NCBI RefSeq assembly: GCF_001571225.1
Contig: NZ_BCTJ01000024.1
Span: forward strand, 1-64,000
Reading direction: 5' to 3'
DNA from: Hydrogenophaga palleronii NBRC 102513
GTDB taxonomy: Bacteria > Pseudomonadota > Gammaproteobacteria > Burkholderiales > Burkholderiaceae_C
Length of the DNA stretch: 64,000 nucleotides
Every line of letters begins with the position of its first letter. The first letter of the stretch is position 1. The notes beneath the pieces are model-generated. The model had not been told where the DNA came from, ran no database searches, and was given only the letters and a program-made list of their open reading frames with translations. The position numbers and the translations under genes were made by a program. Of this stretch, positions 34,588 through 43,611 are shown piece after piece.

Positions 34588-35469
34588 ATGCAGTTCATCG
34601 ACTTGGCTTCTATTCTGTCCATCACCCAGCTTGCCAACGCACTGGCGCTCGCCTCGCTGCTGACGATTTTGGCCAGCGGACTGGCGCTGATCTTTGGCTT
34701 GCGCGACGTGATGAATTTCGGGCACGGCGCTTTCTACATGTTGGGCGCCTATTTGGGCTATTCGATCGGCGCACGACTGGGCTTCTGGATGGCGATGCTG
34801 CTGGTGCCCACGCTGCTCGCCGTGGTGGGCGTGGTGTTTGAAGTTGCACTGCTGAGGCCATTGCAGAAGCGCTCGCACATGGACGTAGCCTTGATCACCT
34901 TTGGCGTGGCGCTCATCGTAGGCCCGACGATCATCCAGATATGGGGTGCAACACCTTTGACCGTGGCGGTGCCCGATGTGCTGTCTGGCTCTGCATCGCT
35001 CATGGGTGAGCCGTATCCGATATACCGCTTGTTTCTGATCGCAGCAGGGTTCAGCACGTGTCTCGCACTGGCAGCCTGGCTGCGCTGGACGACCAGCGGC
35101 ATGTATGTGCGCGCAGTGAGCCAGCAGCCACACGTCGCTCGCATGATGGGCGTGAACACCGATCGCTTGAGCCTGCTGGTGGTCTGCCTCGGTACGGGCT
35201 TCGCCGGCCTGGCTGGCGTTCTTGCGGGGCCCTACCTGTCGGTCGAACCTTCCATGGGGGCCAGCTTCCTCATCACCTGTTTGATCATTGTGGTTGTGGG
35301 TGGACTCGGCAGCATTGGCGGCGCGATCGTGGCCGCGCTGGTGTACGGGTTCATTCAGGTCATCGGCAGCGTGGTAGTGCCATCGCTCGCTGCTTTGGCA
35401 CCGTATCTGTTGCTGTTCATCGTGCTTCTCTGGCGGCCGCAAGGATTCGGCCGAGGCCGCGTGGCCTGA
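34588..35469 (+). CDS. Branched-chain amino acid-type ABC permease (LivH-like)
   Basis: This 293-residue permease has about eight membrane helices and the motif LRDVMNFGHGAFYMLGAYLG, plus GVNTDRLSLLVVCLGTGFAGLAGVLAG. ATG 34588 is chosen over an in-frame TTG 15 bases earlier. It begins a full five-gene HAAT importer, probably for the cluster's growth substrate rather than an amino acid. The base composition of this importer block looks less GC-rich than the flanking catabolic genes. Confidence 0.92.
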   Translation: MQFIDLASILSITQLANALALASLLTILASGLALIFGLRDVMNFGHGAFYMLGAYLGYSIGARLGFWMAMLLVPTLLAVVGVVFEVALLRPLQKRSHMDVALITFGVALIVGPTIIQIWGATPLTVAVPDVLSGSASLMGEPYPIYRLFLIAAGFSTCLALAAWLRWTTSGMYVRAVSQQPHVARMMGVNTDRLSLLVVCLGTGFAGLAGVLAGPYLSVEPSMGASFLITCLIIVVVGGLGSIGGAIVAALVYGFIQVIGSVVVPSLAALAPYLLLFIVLLWRPQGFGRGRVA

Positions 35470-35571
35470 ATTGCACGCAACACCTCTTCCTCTCCCATCC
35501 ATCAACCGAATCGCTGGCGTCATTGCCGCGCACCACCTACGTGCGTGAATGTGGCGACATGCACCACCCAT

Positions 35572-36609
35572 ATGCCTGCACTGCAAACCTTTCCGATAGA
35601 ACGCGCGCCAACGACCACGGGTCTCGCATCGCGAGCCTCGCAGGGCACATGGCCTTTCGTGTTGGCCGCACTGTGCATCGGCGCTGGATTCTTCTTGCCG
35701 CAGTTGCTGAACAATCCCTTCTACATCGGGCTTGCTCAGCAGGGCATCGTGCTCGGTATCGCCGCTGTGGGCATCGGCTTCCTGATGCACCAATGCGGAT
35801 TCGTGATGTTTGGTGTCGCCGCATTTGTAGGCTTGCCCGCCTACCTGGTCGGCATCTCGGTGCACAACCTGGGCCTGAGCACTGCTGCGGCGGTGGGCGT
35901 AGCGCTTCTGGGTTCCACTCTCTTCGCGCTGCTGGTCGGTGCCCTGGTCGTTCGTGCGCGTCCATTGCCTTTCGCGATGCTCACCCTGGCCCTGGCCCAG
36001 ATGCTTAAAACGGTGTGCACCCTCCAAGCGATTCGCCCGTTCACCGGCGGTGACGACGGACTGTCCATGAACTTCGAAGGCAGCTTTCTGGGCCTCACAC
36101 AGTCCGAGTTTGGCAAGCCGATGCAGTTCTGGCCCATTGCATGGGGTACGTTGTGCGTCTCGATGTTGCTCGTATGGACGGCTGGCCGCTCTCGCCTTGG
36201 TGCTGTGCTGCGTGCCATCAAGTCCAACGAGGAGCGCATGCGGTTTTCGGGATTCGACACCTACATCCCGCGCCTCGCCGCATTCGCGCTGAGTTGCTTT
36301 GTGGTGTCGTTGTCGGGCGTGCTGATCGCGCTGAGCGGCGCATTTGCGTCGCCAGAGCTGCTCGACTTCGTCACAGGCGGAAGTGCGCTCACGGCGATGC
36401 TGGTGGGAGGCCCCGCCACGGCGGGGGGTGGTGTGCTGGGCGCATTGCTCTACACCTGGGGACAAGACATTTTTGGCACCACGGGGCACCTGGAGTTGCT
36501 CACCGGGATTGCCATGGTCGTGGTCATCTGGTTCTTTCCCCAAGGCGCCATGGGCTTTGTGCAGCGTGTTGGCTTGCGATTGCGGGCCCTCTTTCGGAGG
36601 GGAAACTGA
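35572..36609 (+). CDS. Branched-chain amino acid-type ABC permease (LivM-like)
   Basis: This 345-residue permease has about ten hydrophobic segments and the LivM coupling region LGAVLRAIKSNEERMRFSGFD. ATG 35572 is preferred; a GTG at 35545 would add nine residues. It ends by sharing one base with the ATP-binding gene that follows. A 102-bp gap separates it from the LivH-like gene. Confidence 0.92.
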   Translation: MPALQTFPIERAPTTTGLASRASQGTWPFVLAALCIGAGFFLPQLLNNPFYIGLAQQGIVLGIAAVGIGFLMHQCGFVMFGVAAFVGLPAYLVGISVHNLGLSTAAAVGVALLGSTLFALLVGALVVRARPLPFAMLTLALAQMLKTVCTLQAIRPFTGGDDGLSMNFEGSFLGLTQSEFGKPMQFWPIAWGTLCVSMLLVWTAGRSRLGAVLRAIKSNEERMRFSGFDTYIPRLAAFALSCFVVSLSGVLIALSGAFASPELLDFVTGGSALTAMLVGGPATAGGGVLGALLYTWGQDIFGTTGHLELLTGIAMVVVIWFFPQGAMGFVQRVGLRLRALFRRGN

Positions 36610-37307
36610 TGCTTCGCATTGAAGACCTCAGCGTGTCATACGGCAATGTCCAGGCCTTGAGCGGCATCCACCTTGAAGTGAAGCAACGCGGCGTCCTTCA
36701 TGGCGTGATCGGGCCCAACGGTGCAGGCAAGTCCACCTTGATGGATGCCATCACGGGTCGGCGCAAGCCAACCAGTGGCAAGGTGTTCATCGATGGGCAA
36801 GACATTACGCGGCGATCGGTGCACTGGCGGCGGCGCATGGGCATGTCCCGTTCGTTCCAGCGCACGAGCATCTTTCCGGGGTTGACCGTGCGCGATCAAC
36901 TTGAACTTGTTGCATCGCAACTGGGTGAACCAAATCTGGATGAAATCGTTGACGCCTTCGAGCTGCGCGCCGTCTACGACGAGCAAGCCGATTCCATCGC
37001 CTACGGCGACCAGAGGCGGGTGGACGTTGCACTGGCGATGGTCGGAAAGCCGAGCCTCTTGTTGCTGGACGAGCCGGCGGCAGGACTCTCGACGACAGAG
37101 ACGATTGCACTGTTCGAACACCTGCGAACGCTTGTGGAAAGGCGAGGCGTTACGGCGCTGGTCGTCGAACACGACGTGGATGCCGTTTTCCGCTTCTGCG
37201 ACAGCATCACCGCGCTGGACCTGGGCCAACTGATCGTCACTGGAAAGCCTGTGGATGTTCGGAGCGACCAGCGTGTGATCACCGCTTACCTGGGAACAGC
37301 GGCATAG
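36609..37307 (+). CDS. ABC transporter ATP-binding protein (LivG-like)
   Basis: This 232-residue ATPase has Walker A GPNGAGKST, the Q-loop in RSFQRTSIF, and Walker B LLLLDEPAAGL with VVEHDVD. The signature motif is altered to SIAYGDQRRVDVALAM in place of the usual LSGGQ-type sequence, a common variant in LivG-type subunits. It works with the LivF-like ATPase encoded next. Confidence 0.93.
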   Translation: MLRIEDLSVSYGNVQALSGIHLEVKQRGVLHGVIGPNGAGKSTLMDAITGRRKPTSGKVFIDGQDITRRSVHWRRRMGMSRSFQRTSIFPGLTVRDQLELVASQLGEPNLDEIVDAFELRAVYDEQADSIAYGDQRRVDVALAMVGKPSLLLLDEPAAGLSTTETIALFEHLRTLVERRGVTALVVEHDVDAVFRFCDSITALDLGQLIVTGKPVDVRSDQRVITAYLGTAA

Positions 37308-37362
37308 CACCACGCGGCGTTCAGCGGTGTGGAAACAAAGACGTATCTACCAGGAGGGATTC

Positions 37363-38058
37363 ATGAGTTTTCTCAAGATCGAAGGCCTTAGCGCCGGGTA
37401 TGGAAAGTCGGTGGTGCTGCGCGGCATCAACCTTCAAGTCGCCGAAGGAGAGGCCATCGCGGTGGTGGGCAAGAACGGGGCGGGCAAGTCTACGCTGCTC
37501 AATACCTTCTTTGACGGCACCACCGTGCTCGGCGGCGTCATATCACTCGGCGGCATTTCGCTGCTGGAACGGCCTGCTTATGCGGCACCCAAACTCGGCG
37601 CCACGCTGTCACCGCAAGGGCGAATGATTCTGCCGCACCTTACCGTGCGCGAGAACCTGATGCTCGGTGCCGCATCGGGCCGCAAAGGCCACTGGACACT
37701 GGCGTCCGTTTATGCGTTGTTTCCGGTGCTGAAAGAGCGTGGTGACAAGCCTGGAACGGCGCTCAGTGGCGGTCAGCAACAGATGCTTGCGGTAGGGCGT
37801 GCCTTGATGGGCAATCCCCGGATTTTGCTGCTGGACGAACCTTCAGAAGGTTTGTCCCCGCTGTTGGTGGACGAACTGGCCGGCGTACTGAAAAACATCC
37901 GCAGCGAGGGCACAGGCCTGTTGTTGGTTGAACAGCATCTGAGTCTGGTGCGCCGCGTTTGCCATCGCTTTTCAGTGATGGCAAAGGGGGCGTTCATCGA
38001 CCACGGACTGATCGGAAACATCGATGGCGAACAGCACCGCGCGTCGCTGGCCTTTTAA
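37363..38058 (+). CDS. ABC transporter ATP-binding protein (LivF-like)
   Basis: This 231-residue ATPase has Walker A GKNGAGKST, signature LSGGQQQMLAVGRALM, and Walker B ILLLDEPSEGLSP with VEQHLSL. A strong AGGAGG lies just before ATG 37363. Together with the LivG-like protein it forms the nucleotide-binding pair of the importer. Confidence 0.94.
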   Translation: MSFLKIEGLSAGYGKSVVLRGINLQVAEGEAIAVVGKNGAGKSTLLNTFFDGTTVLGGVISLGGISLLERPAYAAPKLGATLSPQGRMILPHLTVRENLMLGAASGRKGHWTLASVYALFPVLKERGDKPGTALSGGQQQMLAVGRALMGNPRILLLDEPSEGLSPLLVDELAGVLKNIRSEGTGLLLVEQHLSLVRRVCHRFSVMAKGAFIDHGLIGNIDGEQHRASLAF

Positions 38059-38077
38059 CAACCCAACAGGAGCACCC

Positions 38078-39268
38078 ATGATCAGAAGAATCGCCATCCC
38101 TATCGGCGCGGCCATCTGCGCCGCCATGACCTTGAGCGCGGCAGCGCAGGACAAAGAACCCATCCGTGTGGGTCTCATGACCGCGGATGCCGGATCACTG
38201 GCATTCGTCATGCCGCATTTCATCGAGCCCGCAAAGCTCGCTGTTGACATGTTCAATGCCCAAGGTGGCGTGCTGGGCCGCAAGTTCGAGGTTGTTCTGC
38301 AGACGCACAACGCCACGCCAGCTGGTGCGCTGGCCGCCGCCACCCGCCTAGTGCAGCAGGAGAAGGTGTCGTTCATCTCCGGTTTCACCACGTCAGGGAT
38401 ATCGCTGGCCATCGCACCTCGCCTCGATGGGCTCGGAGCCCTGCTGCTGGACAGCACGGCGCAGTCGAAGGAGCTCACGACAAAAAAATGCTACGCGAAC
38501 TACTTCCGCAGCTCGGTGCATGACGGCATGAACGTACGTGCCCTTCGCAACGTGGTGCGGGACTCCGGCATCAAGAACTGGACCGTGGTCGGGGCAGACT
38601 GGGCCTTCGGTCGCGACTTCGATTCGGGCTTTCGCGAACTGGTTGCCGAGTTTGGCGGCACGGTTCAGAACTCGGTGTTCACCCCCGTGGGTACCTCGGA
38701 CTTTGGCTCTGCGATTGCACAGCTCGGCAGCAGACAGACCGAGGGTCTGGCCGTGGCCTTGTCCGGCAACGAAGGTATCAATTTCGCGAAACAGCAAAAG
38801 CAGTTCGGGCTGTTCCCCAAGTTCAAAACAGTGGTTTCGGTGGGCTTTACCAGCGACATGGTACTGGGTGCGCAAGGCGACAGCACGGTGGGTGTGTACG
38901 CCCCTCTGGGCTTCGCACCGGAGTATCCCGGCGCGAAGTCACAGGCCTTCGTCAAGCTGTGGCAGGAGCGTTTCAAGCGTCCGCCCAGCAACCTGGAAGC
39001 GGACAGCTGGCAGGCGATTGAGTTGTTGCACGCGGCGATTCAGCGCGCTGGTTCGACGGACGTGGCAGCCGTGCGCAAGGCGCTGTTGGGATTGAAGGCG
39101 AACACTGTCGTCGGTGATGTCGAGATGCGCTCTTCCGATCACCAACTGATGCGAAGCATGGCCCTGGTGCAGATCGAGTCTGCCGGGGAAGGTAAGTCAC
39201 GCCAGGTCCTGCGCAATTTGGTGCCCGCCGATCAGGCGACGCCGGCCGCCGTTCTGAACTGCAACTGA
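38078..39268 (+). CDS. ABC transporter substrate-binding protein (Peripla_BP_6 type)
   Basis: This 396-residue periplasmic receptor has a signal peptide ending near LSAAAQDK. The fold is of the leucine-binding-protein kind: RVGLMTADAGSLAFVMPHFIEPAKLAVDMFNAQGGVLGR, cited here as positions 28-66. AGGAGC lies upstream of ATG 38078. Genes of this receptor type next to aromatic or acyl-CoA genes often serve aromatic acids or side-chain acids. Substrate unknown. Confidence 0.9.
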   Translation: MIRRIAIPIGAAICAAMTLSAAAQDKEPIRVGLMTADAGSLAFVMPHFIEPAKLAVDMFNAQGGVLGRKFEVVLQTHNATPAGALAAATRLVQQEKVSFISGFTTSGISLAIAPRLDGLGALLLDSTAQSKELTTKKCYANYFRSSVHDGMNVRALRNVVRDSGIKNWTVVGADWAFGRDFDSGFRELVAEFGGTVQNSVFTPVGTSDFGSAIAQLGSRQTEGLAVALSGNEGINFAKQQKQFGLFPKFKTVVSVGFTSDMVLGAQGDSTVGVYAPLGFAPEYPGAKSQAFVKLWQERFKRPPSNLEADSWQAIELLHAAIQRAGSTDVAAVRKALLGLKANTVVGDVEMRSSDHQLMRSMALVQIESAGEGKSRQVLRNLVPADQATPAAVLNCN

Positions 39269-39269
39269 G

Positions 39270-40115
39270 ATGGCAAACATGGCCATCCGCATGAATCGCT
39301 TTGACGGTCAGATCGTCATGGTGACCGGAGGGGGTTCAGGGATTGGTGCCGCCGTGGCGCGACGCTTCGTGGACGAAGGCGCCCGCGTCGCCTTGGTGGA
39401 TCGAAACCCCGCCGTGACCGACGCAGTGACCTCGGCACTGGGAAGCGCGGCTTTCGCCTGTACCGCAGACGTCAGCGACGAAGCCCAGGTGGCCGCCGCT
39501 GTGGAAGAGACCGTGCGCCGCTTCGGCAGACTGGACGTGGCGGTCAACGCCGCGGGTTTTGGACTGCAGAGTCACATCGTCGACACAACGCTAGAGCAAT
39601 GGCACAGCGTGTTGAACGTGGACCTCACGGGCATTTTCCTCTGCGCAAAGCACCAGGCTCGGCAGATGCTGCGTCAAGGGTCGGCAGGTTGCATTGTCAA
39701 CATCTCTTCGACAAACGCGGTGCAGCCGGGCGAAGGTCTGAGCGCGTACTGCGCGGCGAAGGCGGGTGTGGCCATGTTCACCCAGGTCGCGGCCATGGAG
39801 TTGGCACCCCATGGCATTCGCGTTGTTGCGGTCGGCCCGGGTCTGACGGAAACGCCGCTGACCTCCCTGATGCTGCAAAACGAACACACGCAACAGGCTT
39901 GGCTGCGCAACATTCCGGCGGGCAGACCAGCGGCTGCGGATGAACTGGCGTCGCTGGTCGCCTGGGTCGCGTCCTCTGAAGCCGCCTACATCACGGGCGA
40001 GTCCATCTACATGGACGGCGGGCTGAGAACCCGCAGCTATCCCTCCATGTCGGACCGAAAACTCAACAACCCGCCGGGCTCGGCCTTTCACCAATCCTTG
40101 TCGAGGTCGGCATGA
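39270..40115 (+). CDS. Short-chain dehydrogenase/reductase
   Basis: This 281-residue SDR has TGGGSGIG (cofactor), NAAGFG in place of NNAG, and the catalytic Ser/Tyr/Lys in NISSTNAV and YCAAKAG. Its C-terminal extension of about 25 residues is longer than usual. It is co-transcribed with the importer and with a zinc alcohol dehydrogenase whose start it overlaps. A later internal start (MNRFDGQ) is possible. Confidence 0.9.
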   Translation: MANMAIRMNRFDGQIVMVTGGGSGIGAAVARRFVDEGARVALVDRNPAVTDAVTSALGSAAFACTADVSDEAQVAAAVEETVRRFGRLDVAVNAAGFGLQSHIVDTTLEQWHSVLNVDLTGIFLCAKHQARQMLRQGSAGCIVNISSTNAVQPGEGLSAYCAAKAGVAMFTQVAAMELAPHGIRVVAVGPGLTETPLTSLMLQNEHTQQAWLRNIPAGRPAAADELASLVAWVASSEAAYITGESIYMDGGLRTRSYPSMSDRKLNNPPGSAFHQSLSRSA

Positions 40116-41059
40116 AAGCCCTTGTATACGAAGGTCAATGCGATTTGCGCCTGCGCCACATCGCAGCGCCCTCCCCATTGCCCCATGAAATATTGGTGCA
40201 GGTGGCTGTCACTGGCATCTGTGGATCTGACATCGGCCTGTTTCGAAAGACTTCGAGCATCATGCCGCCATCCACAGTGCCCGGACACGAGTTCGGCGGC
40301 TGGACGAGCGACGGCAACTTCGTGGTGGTCAATCCCATGCTGTCCTGTGGACACTGCCCCAACTGCCAGATCGGGCACACGCATCTCTGCCCGGAACGCC
40401 GGGTCATGGGCATCCAGACGGCTGGCGCCTATGCAGAACAGGTGGCGGTTCCGCGCCGCAATCTGGTGCCCGCACCGGGATTGACGCCCATCCAGGCGGC
40501 ACTGGTCGAACCCATCGCGAACGGCCTGCATGCGTGGGTGCGCGCAGGAAAGCCGGTGCATTCTGCAGCAATCATCGGCGCGGGCGCGATCGGTATGTGC
40601 TTGCTGCATGTGCTGCGCCAGCACGGCGTGAAGGACATTTCAGTCGTGGACCCCGTTCAGGCGCGGCTGGACCACGCGATGGCGGGCGGCGCCACAAAGG
40701 TGATGGGCAAACTCGAAGGTCGCTACGGCGTTGTTTTCGATGCGGCGGGCACACGCTCTACCCGTGAAGACGCCGTTGCCTGCACCGTGCCGGGCGGCAC
40801 CGTGGCGTTCATCGGATTGCATGACGACATCCTTTCGCTGTCGGCTGCCGCGCTGGTCGTTGGGGATCGCACGCTTTGCGGCTGCTTTGCCTACACGGAG
40901 CAAGAGTTCCGGGACTCGGTGGTCCTCGCTCGTGACATCCACGCACCCTGGGCCGAAACAGTCCCCATCGATGCAGCTGAAGAGACGATGGTCGAGCTGC
41001 TTGCCGGCCGGAGTCCACCAGAGCGCATTAAGACACTCATTGCATTTGCGAATCAATGA
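40112..41059 (+). CDS. Zinc-dependent alcohol dehydrogenase (MDR family)
   Basis: This 315-residue medium-chain dehydrogenase has the catalytic zinc site in GICGSDIGLF and PGHEFGG. A structural zinc loop CGHCPNCQIGHTHLC and the Rossmann motif GAGAIGMCLL follow. It would oxidise an alcohol group, possibly one made by the P450. It overlaps the SDR by four bases. Confidence 0.9.
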   Translation: MKALVYEGQCDLRLRHIAAPSPLPHEILVQVAVTGICGSDIGLFRKTSSIMPPSTVPGHEFGGWTSDGNFVVVNPMLSCGHCPNCQIGHTHLCPERRVMGIQTAGAYAEQVAVPRRNLVPAPGLTPIQAALVEPIANGLHAWVRAGKPVHSAAIIGAGAIGMCLLHVLRQHGVKDISVVDPVQARLDHAMAGGATKVMGKLEGRYGVVFDAAGTRSTREDAVACTVPGGTVAFIGLHDDILSLSAAALVVGDRTLCGCFAYTEQEFRDSVVLARDIHAPWAETVPIDAAEETMVELLAGRSPPERIKTLIAFANQ

Positions 41060-41116
41060 TATGACGCCCGATACCGCCGTCTGCGCGCACACATCTGCAA
41101 TCACTTTCTCTTCACC

Positions 41117-41446
41117 ATGACGACTATTCGAATCACTTATGTGGAGCACACAGGCGCAACACACACTGTCGAAGCCAGAGTTGGCCGGTCACTCATGCTC
41201 GCGGCCATTGACAACGCGGTGCCTGGAATTGACGCGGATTGCGGCGGCCAATGCGTGTGCGCCACCTGTCACGTCTATGTCGACGAGCACTGGAGCGAGC
41301 GCCTCGTACCCGCCTCTCAAACCGAACAGTGGACTTTGGACGGCTCCGTGGATCTGGATCCCGCGCGTTCAAGGTTGGCATGCCAGATCGTATTGACCGA
41401 AGCACTGGATGGCCTGACGGTCACCCTGCCGCAGAGCCAACGCTAA
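41117..41446 (+). CDS. [2Fe-2S] ferredoxin, adrenodoxin/putidaredoxin type
   Basis: This 109-residue ferredoxin has ligands C42, C48, C51 and C89 (C-x5-C-x2-C-x37-C), with an additional C46. This spacing is that of ferredoxins serving class I P450s. A cytochrome P450 and a matching reductase lie at 42390-46145, so it is a likely electron carrier for them. Confidence 0.93.
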   Translation: MTTIRITYVEHTGATHTVEARVGRSLMLAAIDNAVPGIDADCGGQCVCATCHVYVDEHWSERLVPASQTEQWTLDGSVDLDPARSRLACQIVLTEALDGLTVTLPQSQR

Positions 41447-41478
41447 GACGCTACTTCAACCCACCCTGGAGAACGACC

Positions 41479-42048
41479 ATGAACGACAGTGAACAAAATC
41501 CCATCTCCGAGCCAGCCGCCGTGAGAAAGAGTGCCGGGCGCATCGAGATTTTCCGAGCAGACAAAGCGGTGAATCTGGATGAGGCGGGCATCATGCATGC
41601 AGAGGCGCCGCCGCCAGAACGCGCGCCCTTGAACGGCATCTTCAAGGAGGCCGTGGAACGCGGGATAGCGACACGGTTGCTGTTCCGGGAGCCGCGCCCC
41701 GATGGCTTCAGTCTCGTCTACGCATGGTTCAAAAGCGGTTACCCCCTGCCCGCGCATTCGCACAACGCCAACTGTTTGTATTACGTCATTTCGGGTGAGC
41801 TGACGATGGGCACCGAGGTTCTGAAGTCGGGCGACGGATTTTTTGTACCGGCCAACGCCATCTACTCGTATTTCGCGGGACCACAAGGCGTTGAGGTGCT
41901 GGAGTTCCGCAATGTGGCGGAGTTCGACCTGGTGTTCCGCGGCGGCACACTGCCCATGTGGGAGCGCGCTGCGGCTATATGTTCTGCGGGCTTCGAGCGC
42001 TGGAAAACAGAAGAGCCTCCCGAACGGCAGTCTGCCGGCCTGGGCTGA
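41479..42048 (+). CDS. Single-domain cupin protein
   Basis: This 189-residue protein has one cupin barrel (about residues 80-160). It carries PLPAHSHNANCLYYVISGEL and FFVPANAIYSYFAGP, with two His of the first cupin motif present. The N-terminal region of about 60 residues is unassigned. A small-molecule binding, isomerase or dioxygenase role is possible. It is the last gene of the rightward importer operon. Confidence 0.8.
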   Translation: MNDSEQNPISEPAAVRKSAGRIEIFRADKAVNLDEAGIMHAEAPPPERAPLNGIFKEAVERGIATRLLFREPRPDGFSLVYAWFKSGYPLPAHSHNANCLYYVISGELTMGTEVLKSGDGFFVPANAIYSYFAGPQGVEVLEFRNVAEFDLVFRGGTLPMWERAAAICSAGFERWKTEEPPERQSAGLG

Positions 42049-42102
42049 ACGCGGCAACGGGATGCAGGCGGCGCCATGCCGCTTGTACTCGCCTGGGCCC
42101 GA

Positions 42103-42393
42103 TCAAGCCGCGTCGACGATGAATAGCTCGCGCACCATCGCGGCGTCCCTGAGCTTGAGCGCTTCGGCGTATTCGGGTGAGTCGTACCAGCGGCGCGCGG
42201 CCTCACCCGATTCGAACTCCATGATGATGACCTTGCCCGGGCGCGCGGGATCGCCTTCGGCAAACAGCTTGTCCTTGCCACGCACGAGGAAGCGCCCGCC
42301 GTACTTCACGATCGCCGCGCCCGCGTGCTGGCGGTAGGCGTCGAGTTCGGGGCCGGGCTTCATGTCGGCTTGTACCACCACGTAAGCGCTCAT
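42103..42393 (-). CDS. DUF1330 family protein
   Basis: This 96-residue ferredoxin-like-fold protein of the DUF1330 group has YVVVQADMKPGPELDAYRQH and KVIIMEFESGEAARRWYDSPEY. AAGGAGA lies just upstream of its ATG. The start overlaps the reductase stop by four bases, so it is coupled to the P450 operon. Biochemical function unknown. Confidence 0.85.
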   Translation of the reverse strand: MSAYVVVQADMKPGPELDAYRQHAGAAIVKYGGRFLVRGKDKLFAEGDPARPGKVIIMEFESGEAARRWYDSPEYAEALKLRDAAMVRELFIVDAA

Positions 42394-43598
42394 TCGGTTG
42401 TCTCCTTCAGTGCTTGCGGTTGTATCGATGCGGGTGCAGGCACTAACCGGGCACGGTACTTCATGAGGCGGCCCGCCGCGTTGCAACCGGCCACACCAAT
42501 GAGCTGGCCTGCGCGCAGGTATTCCGCCAAGAATGCGCCCTTGGTCTCGTCCTCGAACACGAAGCGCACCTCGTCGGCGTGCTGCGGCGTGCCCAGCGCC
42601 TGGATGCGTTTGCCGTGCATGTCCGACCAGAAGTAAGGCACGTATTCGGCCCACACCGGGCCGGTCTGGCCGCAGATGGTGTGCGCGACGATGCGTGCAT
42701 GCTCGCGCGCGCTGGTCCAGTGTTCGTCGCGGTGGCGCGCGGCACCATCGGTCGGCGCCCAGTTGGCCACGTCGCCTGCGGCGAAAAGGCCGGCGTGCGA
42801 GGTGCGGCCCCAGGCGTCGCAGACGATTCCATCGGCCACCTGCACGCCCGAGGCTTCGAGAAATTCAACGTTGGGCAACGCGCCCAGGCCGGCCACGACC
42901 ACGTCAGCCGGGTGCACCGAGCCGTCGGACAGCCGCAGCGAGAAACCGTCGCCCGCGCGAGACACCTGCTCCACGCGCACCCCGGTTTTCACCTTCACAC
43001 CGGCAGCCAGGTGAAGATCGACCAGGCGCTGCGCGACCGCAGGACCGAGCACGCGCAAAAATGGCAGCGACTCGCATTCGTACACGGTCGCCTCCAGGCC
43101 AAGTTGGCGGGCGCTCGACGCCACTTCCGCGCCGATGAAACCGCCACCGATCACGGCCACGTGCTTCGCGCTCGCCATCACCTGCTTGAGGCGCAGACCG
43201 TCGTCGAGGTCGCGCAAGGTGATCACACCCTCGCACGAGCAGGCGGAGGGCAGCACCCGTGCGCGTGCGCCGGTGGCGATGACGATGAAGTCCGCCGAGA
43301 GAACGGTGCCATCGGCGAGCGTCACGCGGCGCGCGGGCGCGTCGAGCGCGGCCACGGGCACGCCCAGCCGCAGCTCGATGTTTTTCTCGCTCAGCTCCGC
43401 AGGCGTTGCCAGCGCGATGCTGTCGGTGGTCGCCTCGCCGGTCAGGATGGCCTTGGACAAGGGCGGGCGGTCGTAGGGTGCGTGAGGCTGCCCATCGACC
43501 AGCACGATGCGGCCTTCGAAGCCACAACGCCGAAGCTCGGTGGCGGCACCCACACCGGCAACCGAGGCGCCCAGGATGAGAACGACGGGTTGGGTCAT
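42390..43598 (-). CDS. NAD(P)H-dependent ferredoxin reductase (putidaredoxin reductase type)
   Basis: This 402-residue flavoprotein has an N-terminal FAD motif (LILGASVAGVGAATELR), YDRPPLSKAIL, and an NAD motif (VAVIGGGFIGAEVA). The FAD-binding GLFAAGDVANW and a C-terminal reductase domain follow. It belongs to the group feeding electrons to [2Fe-2S] ferredoxins of P450s or ring-hydroxylating dioxygenases. It lies in the same minus-strand operon as the P450. Confidence 0.92.
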   Translation of the reverse strand: MTQPVVLILGASVAGVGAATELRRCGFEGRIVLVDGQPHAPYDRPPLSKAILTGEATTDSIALATPAELSEKNIELRLGVPVAALDAPARRVTLADGTVLSADFIVIATGARARVLPSACSCEGVITLRDLDDGLRLKQVMASAKHVAVIGGGFIGAEVASSARQLGLEATVYECESLPFLRVLGPAVAQRLVDLHLAAGVKVKTGVRVEQVSRAGDGFSLRLSDGSVHPADVVVAGLGALPNVEFLEASGVQVADGIVCDAWGRTSHAGLFAAGDVANWAPTDGAARHRDEHWTSAREHARIVAHTICGQTGPVWAEYVPYFWSDMHGKRIQALGTPQHADEVRFVFEDETKGAFLAEYLRAGQLIGVAGCNAAGRLMKYRARLVPAPASIQPQALKETTE

Positions 43599-43611
43599 GG
43601 CCGGCTCCGTG

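Noticed and set aside
34588-39268. Importer for leucine/isoleucine/valine (livHMGF)
   Set aside because: The family fits, but the setting inside the catabolic regulon and the divergent receptor argue against an amino acid substrate, so no liv symbols were given.
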